This document shows, piece after piece, positions 22,359 to 33,724 of a DNA stretch of 64,000 nt. A program made the translations under genes and the position numbers. Each line of letters starts with the position of its first letter. The stretch's first letter is position 1. The DNA comes from Biscogniauxia marginata (lineage: Eukaryota > Ascomycota > Sordariomycetes > Xylariales > Xylariaceae). The DNA is taken from contig MU404105.1 of the NCBI GenBank assembly GCA_022695795.1, positions 186,001 to 250,000 of the forward strand, written 5' to 3'. The notes below the pieces were generated by a model that searched no databases, was not told the origin of the DNA, and saw only the letters and a program-made list of their open reading frames with translations.

Positions 22359-23730
22359 TCAATCACCACGACCGAGTAACCCGGCCGCAAACGTGCCCAC
22401 GGCGTCCCTCAGTCTGTACATAGCACCCTCTTCCAACCAGAAATGTCCGGCTCCTGAAACTTCGATATAGCGGAATCGGGTGCCTTCCACACTTCCAAGT
22501 CGGCCGGCCCAATCGCGCATTTTCCGCGGGGTAATGAACCCGTCTTGGCTCCCATATACCACTAACGTAGGGTTTTTGATCAGCGTCTCGTCCGCCGCCA
22601 TCTGTGGTCCACTAGCCTCACTGCTGGCTATCTTGGTCGAGGGGGCGTCTTTTTGGTCAGACCTCCTCGACCAGCTTGAGAAGGGACTCGGAAACGACAT
22701 GGTTGCTAGATTCGTGATCATGCCGACTGGTGGTGATACAGCCAAGTAGGCACTTGAGAACATGGTGAGGCCCGTCACTTTCTCTAGATAATCCTCAACG
22801 TGTTCTGCAGGTGTGTGGTCGTGTTTCTTGCGTATTCGTTTAGTCCTCTCTAGCAGCTCTTTTACACCTTTGCGGATCCTCTCTTCTCGATCGGCTAAAC
22901 CAGCACTCGACCGGTCACGACTCTTCGGTGGCGAGCCTCCCTGGTCGCCTCCGACTCGCATGCCCAGCGACTTCCTAGGCGAGGCTGGGGTCGCAAACAT
23001 CGTGTTCTGTTGTTCGGCAAGATGCTGCGCGCGTAGGCGAATATCTGCGGCGGCCGATGGCACTATGGGCGAGATGAAGTAGGACAGGATGGTGTCGAGG
23101 GGTGGGAGCTTTGTCGTGATCACTAGGATAAACAAATGTTATTAATCATCTCAACGGAGAGGGTCCCTAAAAGTACAAAAATTGGCTTACTAGCGCCGTA
23201 CGAGTAGCCTGCAAGCAGCATCAGCGGTTCCGCCTTGTTCATACGCGCTGATGGACTCTGCGGGGGGTCTAGATAGTGCACGTAGTGGATTAAGAAGCCT
23301 ACTACAGAAATATAATCGGCGCGTTCGGGCTTCGAGGTCCACGACGTACGACCGCCGGATGGCGCCGAGCCTCTGTTGTTTTGAAAAGACTACACATTAG
23401 CCACCGCACATATACATAGGTTTATATAGATAGATAAGAGGCTGAGTGAGCAAGTAGAGCAATTAACCTGAAGTTGAAGGTGGCGATAACAAAGCCGAGC
23501 TGCAGTAGTGTGCTCGCGACCACATCTACAACCGGGTCATCGAAGCATCCTCCAAGAGGTGCATACGGATGCGCGACAACGGCGGCATGTCCCGGCCACG
23601 GAGATGCGCTAGGTAAGGACGTCGGGTCGTTCAGGAATGCTGGGTGGTAGATGCGACAGCTGAGTATGGTGTCATCGTGTATACTGGGGAGCGTGAAGCT
23701 TAAGTTAGGCCTCGGAAGCATGATGATCAA
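22359..23730 (-). CDS. Alpha/beta hydrolase
   Basis: Three exons: 23730-23468, 23372-23191 and 23122-22359, joined by GT-AG introns that restore FNFRGSAPSGGRTSW and AGYSYGAMI. The nucleophile Ser is in GYSYG, the acid Asp in VVYGSQDGFI and the His in GAGHFW, so the triad is complete. AHPYAPLGGCFDDPVV near the N-terminus forms the oxyanion loop. A charged insert of about 90 residues (KSLGMRVGGDQGG to AEHVEDYLEK) sits before the cap region. This is a conserved fungal hydrolase of unknown substrate, with no signal peptide, so probably cytosolic. The start may instead be the Met at 23721. Confidence 0.85.
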
Positions 23731-24601
23731 GGCATCGTGTAGGACTTCTCAGGTCGAAAGACAGTCGAGCCGCAGTGGAAGCTCGACGAGACGTAGATGG
23801 AGCTCGTGCACCTGGATAACATGGAGTGGGGACTATAGGGGGGTATGTATATGTAGGTATATGTATGCAAAAATGTCTACGTGTTTAGAAGAAAAGTGGT
23901 GGGAGGCAGCATGTGTTGCGAAGGGTGTGGGTGGGTGATTTGGGGTTGAGTAAAAGAGGGATGAGCCGAAGATAAGATGGTGGTGGTGGATCAATTAATC
24001 TAGGTTACATGTTACCTGGAGGTACTAGGTACAGGTACATAATGTAGGTACATACCCAGATAAGTACATACCTAAGTGCCTTTTACCAATTGGAAGAGGT
24101 ACTACCATGTAAGCAATTTGGTTGGCTGAAACCACTGGATTCCAAAACCTGCAAGGCTGGGATTCCAAACAAGAATTAAAAGTGTTGTAAAACAGTTGGT
24201 TCTATTCCAAGGTTGGTGTTTAGTGCACCGAGAAATCCGAGCTAAGGTCAAATTTACTAGTATAGTCGTGACATAAACTCTATCTTCTATATTTTAGCAC
24301 TCAAGCTCCAGACTCGCTATAAGTAATTTGGATGCGTTAAAAGTCTATCCCATGTTGGTTTCCGCCCCATAATTTCTCAGAATAGCTAATTGTAGTATCT
24401 TGAGAGAACCACCCTGTACCTAATTAACCTTAGGTAGATATTTATAGACTTCTGAGGTCGTCCGCCCCTCATCAAGTAATCCCAACCAGTATCAACAATG
24501 CCCAAACTCTGTTTCAAAAGAAAAACTTTCTAAGCCACCCCTACTAGTGACTACGTGTCATCGTCTTCAAAGAGAGCAACCGAGCATTGCTCTTTGTCCT
24601 C
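23731..24601. other. Intergenic, hydrolase promoter and ral2-like 3' flank
   Basis: Several TATGTA/TAGGTA clusters at 23840-23870 and 24010-24075. No coding region or RNA gene is recognised. Confidence 0.5.
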
Positions 24602-27600
24602 CTAAGATCCGGCAATTCCTAGCCCAACTCGGGACCCGTATCTATCCCTTTCTGTTCGGACCCCGTCTCGCTCGCGGTCCACCGTGGCCCTCATTCGTCT
24701 ACCCTCCATCAATCCTCTCAAGCCACGTTTTTGTAGCCCAATAACGCTGCTCAATTCTCCGCTCCATACCTCCTGGACGGCTCCCCGTTCGCTATCGCCG
24801 AGCTCGCTGCTCCACTCACTGCCAGAAACGCTCGTCGTTGCACTGAGCTCTTCGCTTCCCGGCCTATGCCCTGGCACACTAGTATTGATCCGAAGGCCAT
24901 CCGTCGCACCAGTCGTCCCATCTATGCCGGTATGAGATATCGACATTGAGCGATCGCCTCCTGCTCCAGCCAATGGTGGCGACTCTGCCGTTATAAGGAA
25001 GTTCGGGTTCATAGAACCATCGATTCCCCTTCCACCGCCCGCCGCCATGGCCGTTGCGTTAAAGACTGCAGCGGCGTTGCGAGAGTCGAGGAGCGCATGT
25101 AGGCGCTCAACTACGGCCTCGAGTAACCCATCAATTTTGTATGGCCGTGCTATTTGCAACAGCGAACAGAGAATCTGCGGTGTACATAGCGGCGATGACG
25201 AAGGGGGTAGAGATGATGTATATAGAAAGTGTAGGAGAGCTTGGATAGTGAGGTAGGTGTGTGGGAGATATAAGCATCTCGGCCGTGAATTTGGCGGTAG
25301 AGATGCAGGTGTAGGTGCTGAGTTGATAGCATGAGTCTCAGCTGAGCCAATACTGCCCGAGACTGATGTGCCTGCTGTGCTGGGTGGCTTCATGGACCCA
25401 GCCGACGAGGGATTCCCAACCGTGCTAGCCGTCGATAAGCTGCTATCGCCCGTATTCCTGTTCGACTGGGTAATGGTGATTGTGGACATGCGCGTGCCAG
25501 CTTGACTCGACATGCCCGTTCTTAAGGTTGCAGAATCGCTGCCGTCCTGTGTAGCGGCACCTTCACGTAATAGCTGCACAAAGTAGGGACCCCATCTTCG
25601 CCCAACAATTCTTGAGTTGATCGGTATCCGCTCTCCCCCAATACATAGGATGTCCATGTCTGCTAGCTCCCGTAGTGCCAAGGCCTTTTCTCCTAATTCT
25701 TCGGCAGCTCGGGAGTGAAATCTGCCTCCTGCAGTCCAGCCAGCCTTCCTCGCAATGCTTAGACTAGGTGCCATAAAAGGACTGCTAGCTGACACGAAGC
25801 CTGACATTGGCGTAGTCTTGCGAGGGTTGTCGTAAAAGCCAAAAGCTTCCAATTCGACCATGCATACGTTGGAAAAGTTTATCCGGCGGTGGTTGTAATC
25901 ATCTACCAGGCTGCGCTTACGATTGCCCAGGATCACAAATGTGTTTCTTCTGTTCCATAAAACGCCTCGGTTCCAACTGCCCTGACTGAACACGCTACCG
26001 CCGGCGTCAATTCGCGACCACGTCAGATTTCTCAAGTCTAACGCCCACAAAGCATACTCTTGTTTTGAACTCGTGAGGTACGTTCCGCTGACAACAAAGT
26101 ACGTATCTATTACACCGCCATTAGGAAAACGAAGTCCAGGAGGGGAGTAAGTTCCAGACATCGGCTTCTCCGCTAGTGAGCCATCCGACCCGCGTATCTG
26201 AAGCTCTAGCTTGACATCTAGGAAGTTGTAATTCGAATAGATGAGCATCGATGACCCGGGCTCTTTTGCCTCCTGGCTGATTCCACCCTCCTGGCGTTGA
26301 CCACCGGCATTCACCTTGCCAAGCTTGGCCGTTACAGATGGTGGCAGAGGTGCGACAACACTACGATACGCACCACAGGATTTTCCAAGAGGCTGCGTCG
26401 AAGTCCATTTCAGGCTGCGGAGGTTGAAAACACTAATCTGTTCAATGTAGTGATTTGCCCCATCCTGTCCACCGACCACGACCATCTCGGCCCCTCCGGT
26501 GCCATCGATATTGATGCCAATCCTACCCTCGTTCGGATTGCCACTGGAGGGGTTGTGTTGAAGGGCGGACAGGGGTGCCTTGTACGATGAGAAGGTTGCA
26601 GAAGAGGGTAGAATACAGGCACAGTGAGCATAACGGCCTTGGGGCGCATCTGTAGAAGGGATATATGTCCATCTCTTTGACGGGACGTCATATATGTATA
26701 TATCAGACATAACCGTTACTTCAGGCTGCTGGTCTGGCGAAGCTGAGGCAGGTTGGCCGCTACTGGTTGGTGACATGCCTCCATAGCAGACCATTTTGGT
26801 GTCGCCCAAAGCACACATCGAGTGGAAGTAACGGGGCGGAGGAATATCGCCAGTAGTCTCGATTTTGGACCAATGTCTCCTAATAAGGTCCAACTCGTAC
26901 AAGTCAGAAGTCAAAGGGGCAGGGCGACTACGCGATATGATGCGTCCGCCGAACACATATAATTTATCCCCTAATACTGTTGTCGTCGCTCCCACTAGCG
27001 GATGAGGCTCGCGGCCGGTCGTCCGGTGGACATTGCACATCAAGCCAGACAGGTGAGCGGATGAACCCGAAGTCGAGGGTGTGCCGACGGCGGTGCCTGC
27101 GCCTGGTGTTCTGGTCGTTGAGGCAACAGGCGGCGAAGGGCCTGCCGAGAGCGGCCCATTGCTACGAGGAGTCAAATTGTCCCTCTGGCCGTCTCCATCG
27201 TTCGTCCTGGCCGAGCTTGCCACACTGGTTTGACTGCTGCTCATATCGTGGCCGGCCCCGTACATCTGGGCCGAGTTCGACGTAGCGGGATCCATCGCAT
27301 TCGGCTGATTATCCACGTTGGCTTCTGATTCAAGATTGCTTGGTACCTCAGGGGTTAGTGCTAGAGGGCTGGAAGGGGAGAGCGTAGGCGGCGGTGGAGC
27401 TGGCAGTGGTTTCTCAAGACTATGCTGTAGGCTCAGGTTTCGGGCATGTTGCGGCGGTGGTTGTTGACTCGGTAGAAGCGGTGCCGAGTTAGCTGCTAGC
27501 GGGCCCGAATTAGCAGTAAGTGCCTTGAGGGCCAGTCTCGAGGGCGTCCTAGCTCCGTGTAGTCTAAAAGAATCTTCACGAGACGGGATCGCTTTCTTGA

Positions 27601-27751
27601 GGCCTCGGTAGACGTCGGAGAAGATGTCGGTGTGAAACTTCGATGGAGGTGCGGGACGGTCGTCTTCAAGCTGGGAGACCTGGATATTGTCGGCTGCCTG
27701 CCAACTATCTCGGCGGGCTGCTTGACCCGGGGTTAGCTCAGGTGCCGACAT
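24602..27751 (-). CDS. ral2: Kelch-repeat/BTB protein, Ral2-like
   Basis: One uninterrupted frame of about 1049 residues from the Met of MSAPELTPGQ at 27751. A disordered Pro/Ser-rich N-terminus (about 240 residues) is followed by kelch repeats: KLYVFGGRI, MVCYGGM, EMVVVGGQDG, FVILGNRKRS. A BTB-like region follows, split by a Ser/Thr-rich insert (MDILCIGGERIPINSRIV and later TYLTIQALLHFLYTSSL). The architecture matches fission yeast Ral2, needed for Ras1 activation and cell-shape control; orthology is inferred from architecture. An in-frame ATG 15 codons upstream would add a Cys/Val run read from a CA repeat and is unlikely to be used. The C-terminus is basic and Arg-rich. Confidence 0.8.
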   Translation of the reverse strand: MSAPELTPGQAARRDSWQAADNIQVSQLEDDRPAPPSKFHTDIFSDVYRGLKKAIPSREDSFRLHGARTPSRLALKALTANSGPLAANSAPLLPSQQPPPQHARNLSLQHSLEKPLPAPPPPTLSPSSPLALTPEVPSNLESEANVDNQPNAMDPATSNSAQMYGAGHDMSSSQTSVASSARTNDGDGQRDNLTPRSNGPLSAGPSPPVASTTRTPGAGTAVGTPSTSGSSAHLSGLMCNVHRTTGREPHPLVGATTTVLGDKLYVFGGRIISRSRPAPLTSDLYELDLIRRHWSKIETTGDIPPPRYFHSMCALGDTKMVCYGGMSPTSSGQPASASPDQQPEVTVMSDIYIYDVPSKRWTYIPSTDAPQGRYAHCACILPSSATFSSYKAPLSALQHNPSSGNPNEGRIGINIDGTGGAEMVVVGGQDGANHYIEQISVFNLRSLKWTSTQPLGKSCGAYRSVVAPLPPSVTAKLGKVNAGGQRQEGGISQEAKEPGSSMLIYSNYNFLDVKLELQIRGSDGSLAEKPMSGTYSPPGLRFPNGGVIDTYFVVSGTYLTSSKQEYALWALDLRNLTWSRIDAGGSVFSQGSWNRGVLWNRRNTFVILGNRKRSLVDDYNHRRINFSNVCMVELEAFGFYDNPRKTTPMSGFVSASSPFMAPSLSIARKAGWTAGGRFHSRAAEELGEKALALRELADMDILCIGGERIPINSRIVGRRWGPYFVQLLREGAATQDGSDSATLRTGMSSQAGTRMSTITITQSNRNTGDSSLSTASTVGNPSSAGSMKPPSTAGTSVSGSIGSAETHAINSAPTPASLPPNSRPRCLYLPHTYLTIQALLHFLYTSSLPPSSSPLCTPQILCSLLQIARPYKIDGLLEAVVERLHALLDSRNAAAVFNATAMAAGGGRGIDGSMNPNFLITAESPPLAGAGGDRSMSISHTGIDGTTGATDGLRINTSVPGHRPGSEELSATTSVSGSEWSSELGDSERGAVQEVWSGELSSVIGLQKRGLRGLMEGRRMRATVDRERDGVRTERDRYGSRVGLGIAGS

Positions 27752-30126
27752 GTTCGTCGCTCTCTTCCTCACATGCGCACACACGCACACACACACAGAC
27801 AGGCACAGACACGGACACGGACTCTCTTCTCTATCTGCTGCTTGGCGGCAGGAAGGCTAGGCTGAAGAGGACAAGAAAGTGAGAGGACGAATAGACGGAC
27901 GGAGGGACGGGGTAGATTGCAGTGCTAGATGGTCGGGAAAGCAGGCTAGGACTGGTATAAGGCTATGGGCCGTGTGCCATGGGCGGGGAGAAGGGTCCGA
28001 GTGCGACTCTGCTAGGGGACTCGGATGTTCGCCTCGTCCCATGAAACAAGAGACACGAGAGCACACACGACAGGCGCGCGAAACTAGGCGGCTCAACGAT
28101 TCGAGGATGACAGACCAGGGAGGCGCGTGTGTACACAGGTGGGCAGCTCGACGATGGTGGTCTTTGGAGACATACGTACCTTGGCCTATGTGGCCGAACA
28201 GCCTTGATCATCAAGGTCGCAGTAGGCAATTTTAATTTTGGCACTGCGGTCTGAGGCGCCGGGACACGTCGCCAGTCTTCCTTGCCGCGGGTTTTCCTAT
28301 CTTACTAGAGGTATGGATCCCTTCTGTCCTGTTTGCCGTCCTTGATTCACACAGAGGACCCTTTGTCCTCTCCGCCTGAGCCACAGATCAATGGCTGGGG
28401 ACTAGGTAGGTGTCTTCGGCAGTGTGTTTGGAGGGCGGGACGAGGGGGGCGCCAGCTCAGAGGTTTGAGAGAAATGGTAGCAAGGAACGGATGTCAACTC
28501 CTGAGATGTGGGGAGGAGGTGTGAAGCGCCGATGGGGGATCTCAACGTGGACCCAATTTTGGGGGTCAGGAGTTCGCCTTGTTTTAATTTTTAGCCCCCT
28601 TCCAGGCGCTTGACCTGGTATGGAATAGCTCGCCCGACTCGGTTCCTTGACTGTCTCCGTACCGGGAACTTTCTAACTAGCATATATAAGTATATCTATA
28701 TATGCCCTACGTACTAATATGCCTATATGCAGGTACGTACATGTGTTTAGTCGCATCGGTCGTATAATCGGTGAATAAAGAATTGGATTCACCGGGCTTC
28801 CAACTTCTTATCGTTCGATCCATTCCTACCGTATCGGCCGTTTTCTCTTCCTTTAATAGCCGTCAGGTATAGCTCTGTTTCTCAATTGAGATCTTCGGCA
28901 TTCATTCTTACATCCCTTGTATGCTTCGAAGATGGGACGAACCATCATGCCCCGACCTTTATAGGTATGTAGGTAAGTAGGCACCTCAAGTGTGTAGCTT
29001 AAACCGTAGTGCCGGGCAGCACAGCGCATTGTTTCGTCTGATCTAGGTAAGTAAAACGAAGAATGGAAAAGGCGGTATACATGGATACCATCTCTAGTGT
29101 CCTCCTGTACGATGCACATATCCTCAGAATTGCATGTCAATGATCTGGCCTAGGATTAAGCCCATCGTACATCGTTTCATCAGCCTGGGAGTGCACCACG
29201 TTTTCGGCAGGGGTTTGAGGCCTTAGTACAGTACGTTATTATGATCTTATGCCTGTCCCGGATGCGGGCCCTGAACTAGTGTACCTAGATTCACTCAGGA
29301 CCGGAGATTGATTAGGGAAAATTCTAGGCTTGTCGAACGTTCAAGCTCCTGCACTACCAAGTGAAAGTCGGTATAGCCCGAAGCAAATATAGGATACCTA
29401 GGTACCCGGTCTCCACGTGCGCCTAGGTTTACATATTCGTGGTCGTGCCATGTACGTAAGTACATATGCATTTGAGTGTGGACAACCTATGAATATTACC
29501 GGCACAGGCGGAGCAATCGCCGAACCCTTTAATGTGGATAAGCAATGTATCTGATACTGAAGCCCATTGGATATATTAGATCCATATGTAGGTCCACCAC
29601 TTTAGTTACCTCCTATGTAAGTAGGTAGGTATGCGCCGCATTCAAAGGCATGTCGATTAAAATCGATTCGGACATTCACACGCTCCCGTCTTGTGGATAG
29701 CGATTTGCAGTACTTTGTAGTTGACGTGGCTGGGACTGCTAAGCTTCGTTCAGCAACAATGTTAAGAAAAACGCCCTAAATGACGATTGATATACCTCTA
29801 TATGCCAATTGCACTGTGGATTTACGATTGTTTCTTTGGTAGGTATTTATTCATTTATTTATTATCCATGATAGCACCATGAGCTACAAGTCTTACCTAC
29901 TAATTACCTAATAACCGGGCAGGTATGTACCAGTAGCCGTTCCCACTCAGACCCTTGGATATATTAAACCTAACAGCCTGGCACGGATAGTTCTTCTGCT
30001 GCCTTGAAATTGAGCAGGCGGTACATTTCACTCTCCAGCTTGCGAGATGACTCGTTGCCTACTTTCCTTTTCTTCTCTTTCTTTTCGGCGCAGCCTCTCC
30101 AGCCCAGCTCTACCTCGTCGCCCTAT
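27752..30126. other. Long intergenic region (2.4 kb)
   Basis: Contains the CA repeat, scattered TAGGTA and CCTAGGTA motifs (near 28965, 29398, 29615, 29925) and no supported gene. Open frames of up to 118 codons around 27860-28250 lie in GC-rich leader sequence and overlap each other on both strands, so they are not called. Confidence 0.5.
27771..27818. repeat. CA-rich microsatellite in the ral2-like 5' leader
   Basis: An imperfect (AC)n/(GACA) run lies 20-70 bases upstream of the chosen start codon. It is a simple repeat and is probably in the untranslated leader. Confidence 0.8.
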
Positions 30127-30945
30127 CTACGCAACGGTTGCCTTGTCCTTGGACAGAGGTGTAAATCTGAGGTAGGGTTTGACGATTCGGAACTCAGGGA
30201 ACAACTCCTTAGCCTGCTCGTTCTTGACGCTCGGGTGGACAATGACGTCGTCACCAGGGACCCAGTTGATCGGGGTAGTAACCTTGTGCTTGTCGCCCGT
30301 CTGGAGGGAGTCGACGATGCGCAACACCTCGGCCGAGTTGCGGCCCGTCGACGCCGGGTACGATAGGATGGTCCGAATGGTCTTCTTGGGGTCGATGATG
30401 AAGACGGATCGGATGGTGAAGGCAATACCCTTCTCGTCAACGTTGGTAGTGTCTTGGTAGTCGAGCCTACAAGAGGCCAAGTCAGACAACGGGACTGAGT
30501 GAGAGGAGACGAGCTCGCACTACTTACATGTCGTATAGATAGGCTACCTTACGCTCCTTGTCGGCGATAATGGGGAAGGCGACCTTGCCGCCGGTCACCT
30601 CATCGATATCCTTGATCCAGCCCTCATGGCTACCGAGGGTGTTGGCAGACAGGCCGATCAACTTGACACCACGCTTGGCGAATTCAGGCTCGAGCTTGGC
30701 GAAGGCGCCAAGTTCGGTGGTGCAGACTGGGGTGAAGTCCTCCGGGTGGGAGAATAATACAACCCACTTGTCGCCGATGAACTCGTGGAAGTCAATGGGG
30801 CCGGTGGTAGTCTCGGCCTTGAAGTTGGGGGCAATGCTGCCTAGGCGAAGACTATTATCCGCACTCGCGGGTCAGCGGTGGTTACATACATTTCATACGA
30901 GCTGGGAGAGATAATTACTCACGGAGCAGGTCGGGAATCAGCCAT
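30127..30945 (-). CDS. prx1: 1-Cys peroxiredoxin (Prx6/Prx1 type)
   Basis: Three exons: 30945-30923, 30851-30528 and 30466-30127, giving about 228 residues. The peroxidatic Cys is at about residue 51 in SHPEDFTPVCTTE. The second half has the long Prx6-type C-terminal domain: KKTIRTILSYPASTGRN, then NWVPGDDVIVHP. There is no resolving Cys in the usual 2-Cys place. It reduces peroxides using an external thiol such as glutathione or thioredoxin. The N-terminus MADSRPAP has no obvious mitochondrial presequence, so a cytosolic location is likely. The length and motifs are normal for the family. Confidence 0.95.
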
Positions 30946-32196
30946 TGTGGATGAGTAATGCTATAGACTGCTGAAGAAACGGTAGAATTGTGAGTGCGAA
31001 GTTGTGGGTGTGGGGGAGGAGGACGCGCGAGGTGAGGGTTGGAGGAGAAGAGGGGTCAAGGTATTTATCACCTCGTTACCCGTTGGCACATGTAGACAAG
31101 GAATGGTGGATGGCGCGATCTTTGTGCGTGATGATTTAAAGGTTATCAATAGATATTCACTCTTAAGCCAGACCCCTCCTCCTACCCCCCACTCTAAACC
31201 TAACCTTGGCGAACGCAAATCCTTTTGAACCACCTATCACTTCCAAATAGTTCATCTGGATCTTCTGTTTAGGGAATCAATAGTAAGGCGTGATCGGGAT
31301 GGTGAGTCTGCCACATGCAGTTCCATGCAGTGATGCTGCACGATACTGTCATATTCGGTAGAAAGGCTGAGCTGTAGAAGGGAAAGGAGGGCTTCTGCCC
31401 CGCGATAGGAAAACCCCTCACTAGTCTCTTTCGGGAAACAGAGCCCAATTGCGTGCTGCAGATCAGTTCTGATTGGTTCCCAGCTCGTCCTCCTCCGGGA
31501 TTAGGTCATTAGCCCTTTGATTGTATCATCCCGACTTCCTACATCGCCGATGATTAAGTACTTGACCTTTCGGCTGTCGGCCCTTATGGTCTCGTCGTCA
31601 CGTTGTTACTTTTGCATGCAAATACGTGCATACACATACAGACGTGCATGTGCAGATGGGAGATGGGCATTAGCTAAACTTGCTAAGATGCCTCATACCT
31701 AAGGTACGCATATATAACCTAGACCACGGGAACATCTCCCTAATAAGGCCCTATCAAGGTACAACCCAGAACACATCTCATAACGAGGTCAAATCCCATT
31801 AGACACTTTAAAGTATACCTATCCGAAATAGTGGTACCGATGACGTTTCCGAATACCGGCACACTTGACTCCACCGGGAACTAGGTACCTAAGGGCTTAA
31901 TCGGACAGCTGCCCTTTCAGCGTCCTGTTAGTCTGACTTCATAAAGATGTCTCAAACCTTCTATATATGGTGTGGACAATGATACGCTGCTGCTGCTATC
32001 ACATTTATCGTTGAAGGTCGTCAGAGCCCAGTCTAGTACAGCTTAAAGGTCCTGGGCGTTCATATGCCATGGAAGATCCCACAAGTAGATATAATGGAGT
32101 ACCTGTCGAGTATCCGTTGAGAATGCGAGCTTTAAGTGCTTTAAGTATGAATTTGGATGGGCATATATGTCACGGGAGCACTTGAGGCAAGGTCTC

Positions 32197-32221
32197 ATAC
32201 AAGGGCCCTTCGCCCTTGTAT
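32197..32221. repeat. Perfect 10-base stem inverted repeat
   Basis: ATACAAGGGC and GCCCTTGTAT are exact reverse complements separated by five bases. As RNA it would form a stable hairpin. No T-tract or gene neighbours explain it. Confidence 0.6.
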
Positions 32222-32304
32222 CAGACTTACCCCAACCTATATAAGGACTCCTTTCCCTAGGAAGACTAAGCGTCTGCTTTGCTTTACACCTTACTTATAA
32301 GAAT

Positions 32305-32485
32305 GCGCTAAGAGCTTTTTCAATAATATATTAACATACTTTTAAAATTATAAATTATTTAATTACTTTATATTTTCTTTATAATTACATTTTATTTATA
32401 ATTTTTAATAATAATATAATAATGTTATATTTAATATTTACTTATATAAATTAATAACTTTAATTATAAGTTAAGTTATAATTCA
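32305..32485. repeat. AT-rich island, probable RIP relic
   Basis: Nearly all A/T with abundant TA and TTAATA strings, abruptly bounded by normal sequence. It looks like the element at the window start and is read as a decayed repeat. No coding remnant is recognisable. Confidence 0.5.
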
Positions 32486-32605
32486 AGGTCGATGTTAATA
32501 TAGCCGACCTTCTTACACGCCACTACTTATATATGGCACATATCAAAGCGTTAAAAAGCGTAGAAGTATCTTTTTATCTCGTCCTCCCTTTCTCACTGCT
32601 TAGGC

Positions 32606-32797
32606 CTAGCTATCGTGTTCCTGTGTACAATCAAAGCAAAGGCCACCAGCATCGGATTCTTCCTCTTGTACAATGTCCCTCTGGTCGCACTCGCCGGTGG
32701 ACTCGAAAACGTCGCAGTCCAAGATCCTGACCTCGTCGCTAGTATACCAAGCTCCGCACTCGTCACAATACCACTTGAGCAGCATATATTCGCACAT
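32606..32797 (-). CDS. Small Cys-rich protein, hypothetical
   Basis: A 63-codon frame with paired cysteines (WYCDECGAWYTS, then GECDQRDIV and GLCFDCTQ), a spacing that could bind zinc in a ribbon-like fold. The frame stays open upstream (KPKHLVHEGA) to about 32845, so an earlier exon may exist. No signal peptide is visible. Its function is unknown. Clean cysteine spacing rather than random composition is the reason to call it. Confidence 0.4.
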   Translation of the reverse strand: MCEYMLLKWYCDECGAWYTSDEVRILDCDVFESTGECDQRDIVQEEESDAGGLCFDCTQEHDS

Positions 32798-33724
32798 GGC
32801 GCCCTCGTGTACCAGGTGCTTCGGCTTTTGTCGACCGGCAAAAAAGGGTAATTAGCGACGGGCCGTAGATGTGCGGGACGGGGTTTGTCAGACTGTGGCC
32901 CTACTCACCCGGCCTTAGAGTTGTCACCGTGGTCATCCTCATACGTATGGCATTTCTCCTACACAGGATAAGAAAACAGAACAGCTATAGAAAAGGTCTT
33001 AGAAAACTTGATACGCAAGGAATGACATGGGTACACTTGTCCCTGGAAGAGTGGATTTAGCAAGGAAACATCGATACATTGGTGAAACTGATAGTTCACA
33101 TACGTCTACCTAATTTGACACGTGGGCGAGTGACACGAGGCATTTCAAATATTTGACAAATGCTTTCATGTCTGAGAGGCACAAAAAACGTAAAAAAAAT
33201 ATAACGATGAGGCGAAGTGTTCATCAATTGGGCGCATATGTATTAGGACGTTGCTGAGCCCAGTGAATTGACCTGAATATCAAGAATGCTACCTACATAC
33301 TATCCCATTGGCCAGGTAGAGGGTTAGGCCACATGAAAGGTATTCGGAAGGCACATAGCCGAACCAACTACTGTGCCTGGCTTCGGAATAGACCTCGGGA
33401 GATACTGACACGGGGCACCCAAGGGCCTGGCAAAGCTCGCAGGATTATCCGTTTTGGGGTGAATTTGTGGAACGAAGAATAGGAGGCGGTAGACAGTCAC
33501 GGAACAAAGTGCCCGCTGTGGTGATTCCAAGATTTTATGTCTGTCGTCTAGTATAGCAGTTGACGGGCAAACAAATAAGAGCCCAGTTGCCCTTCAAAGC
33601 ACTCCTGATGTAGTCGAATTTGTGACTCACTTGCTGGGATGGTTTGTGATATGCACCATGCCGAGCTATACCGTCAAATTTGTGTCTTCCTGTAAGCGTG
33701 TAAGCGGCCGCGTGCAGTTGCATT
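32798..33724. other. Intergenic, NMT 3' flank
   Basis: No supported gene; short frames of 63-72 codons have no features. Confidence 0.45.

Larger units (their letters stand above)
30946..32605. other. Intergenic with hairpin and AT-rich island
   Basis: No gene. It holds the peroxiredoxin promoter, a perfect 10-base inverted repeat at 32197-32221 and an AT-rich island at about 32305-32485. Confidence 0.5.

Noticed and set aside
27752..27796. N-terminal extension of the Ral2-like protein by 15 residues
   Set aside because: It is translated from a CA microsatellite and gives an unlikely Cys/Val run; the Met of MSAPELTPGQ is a better start.
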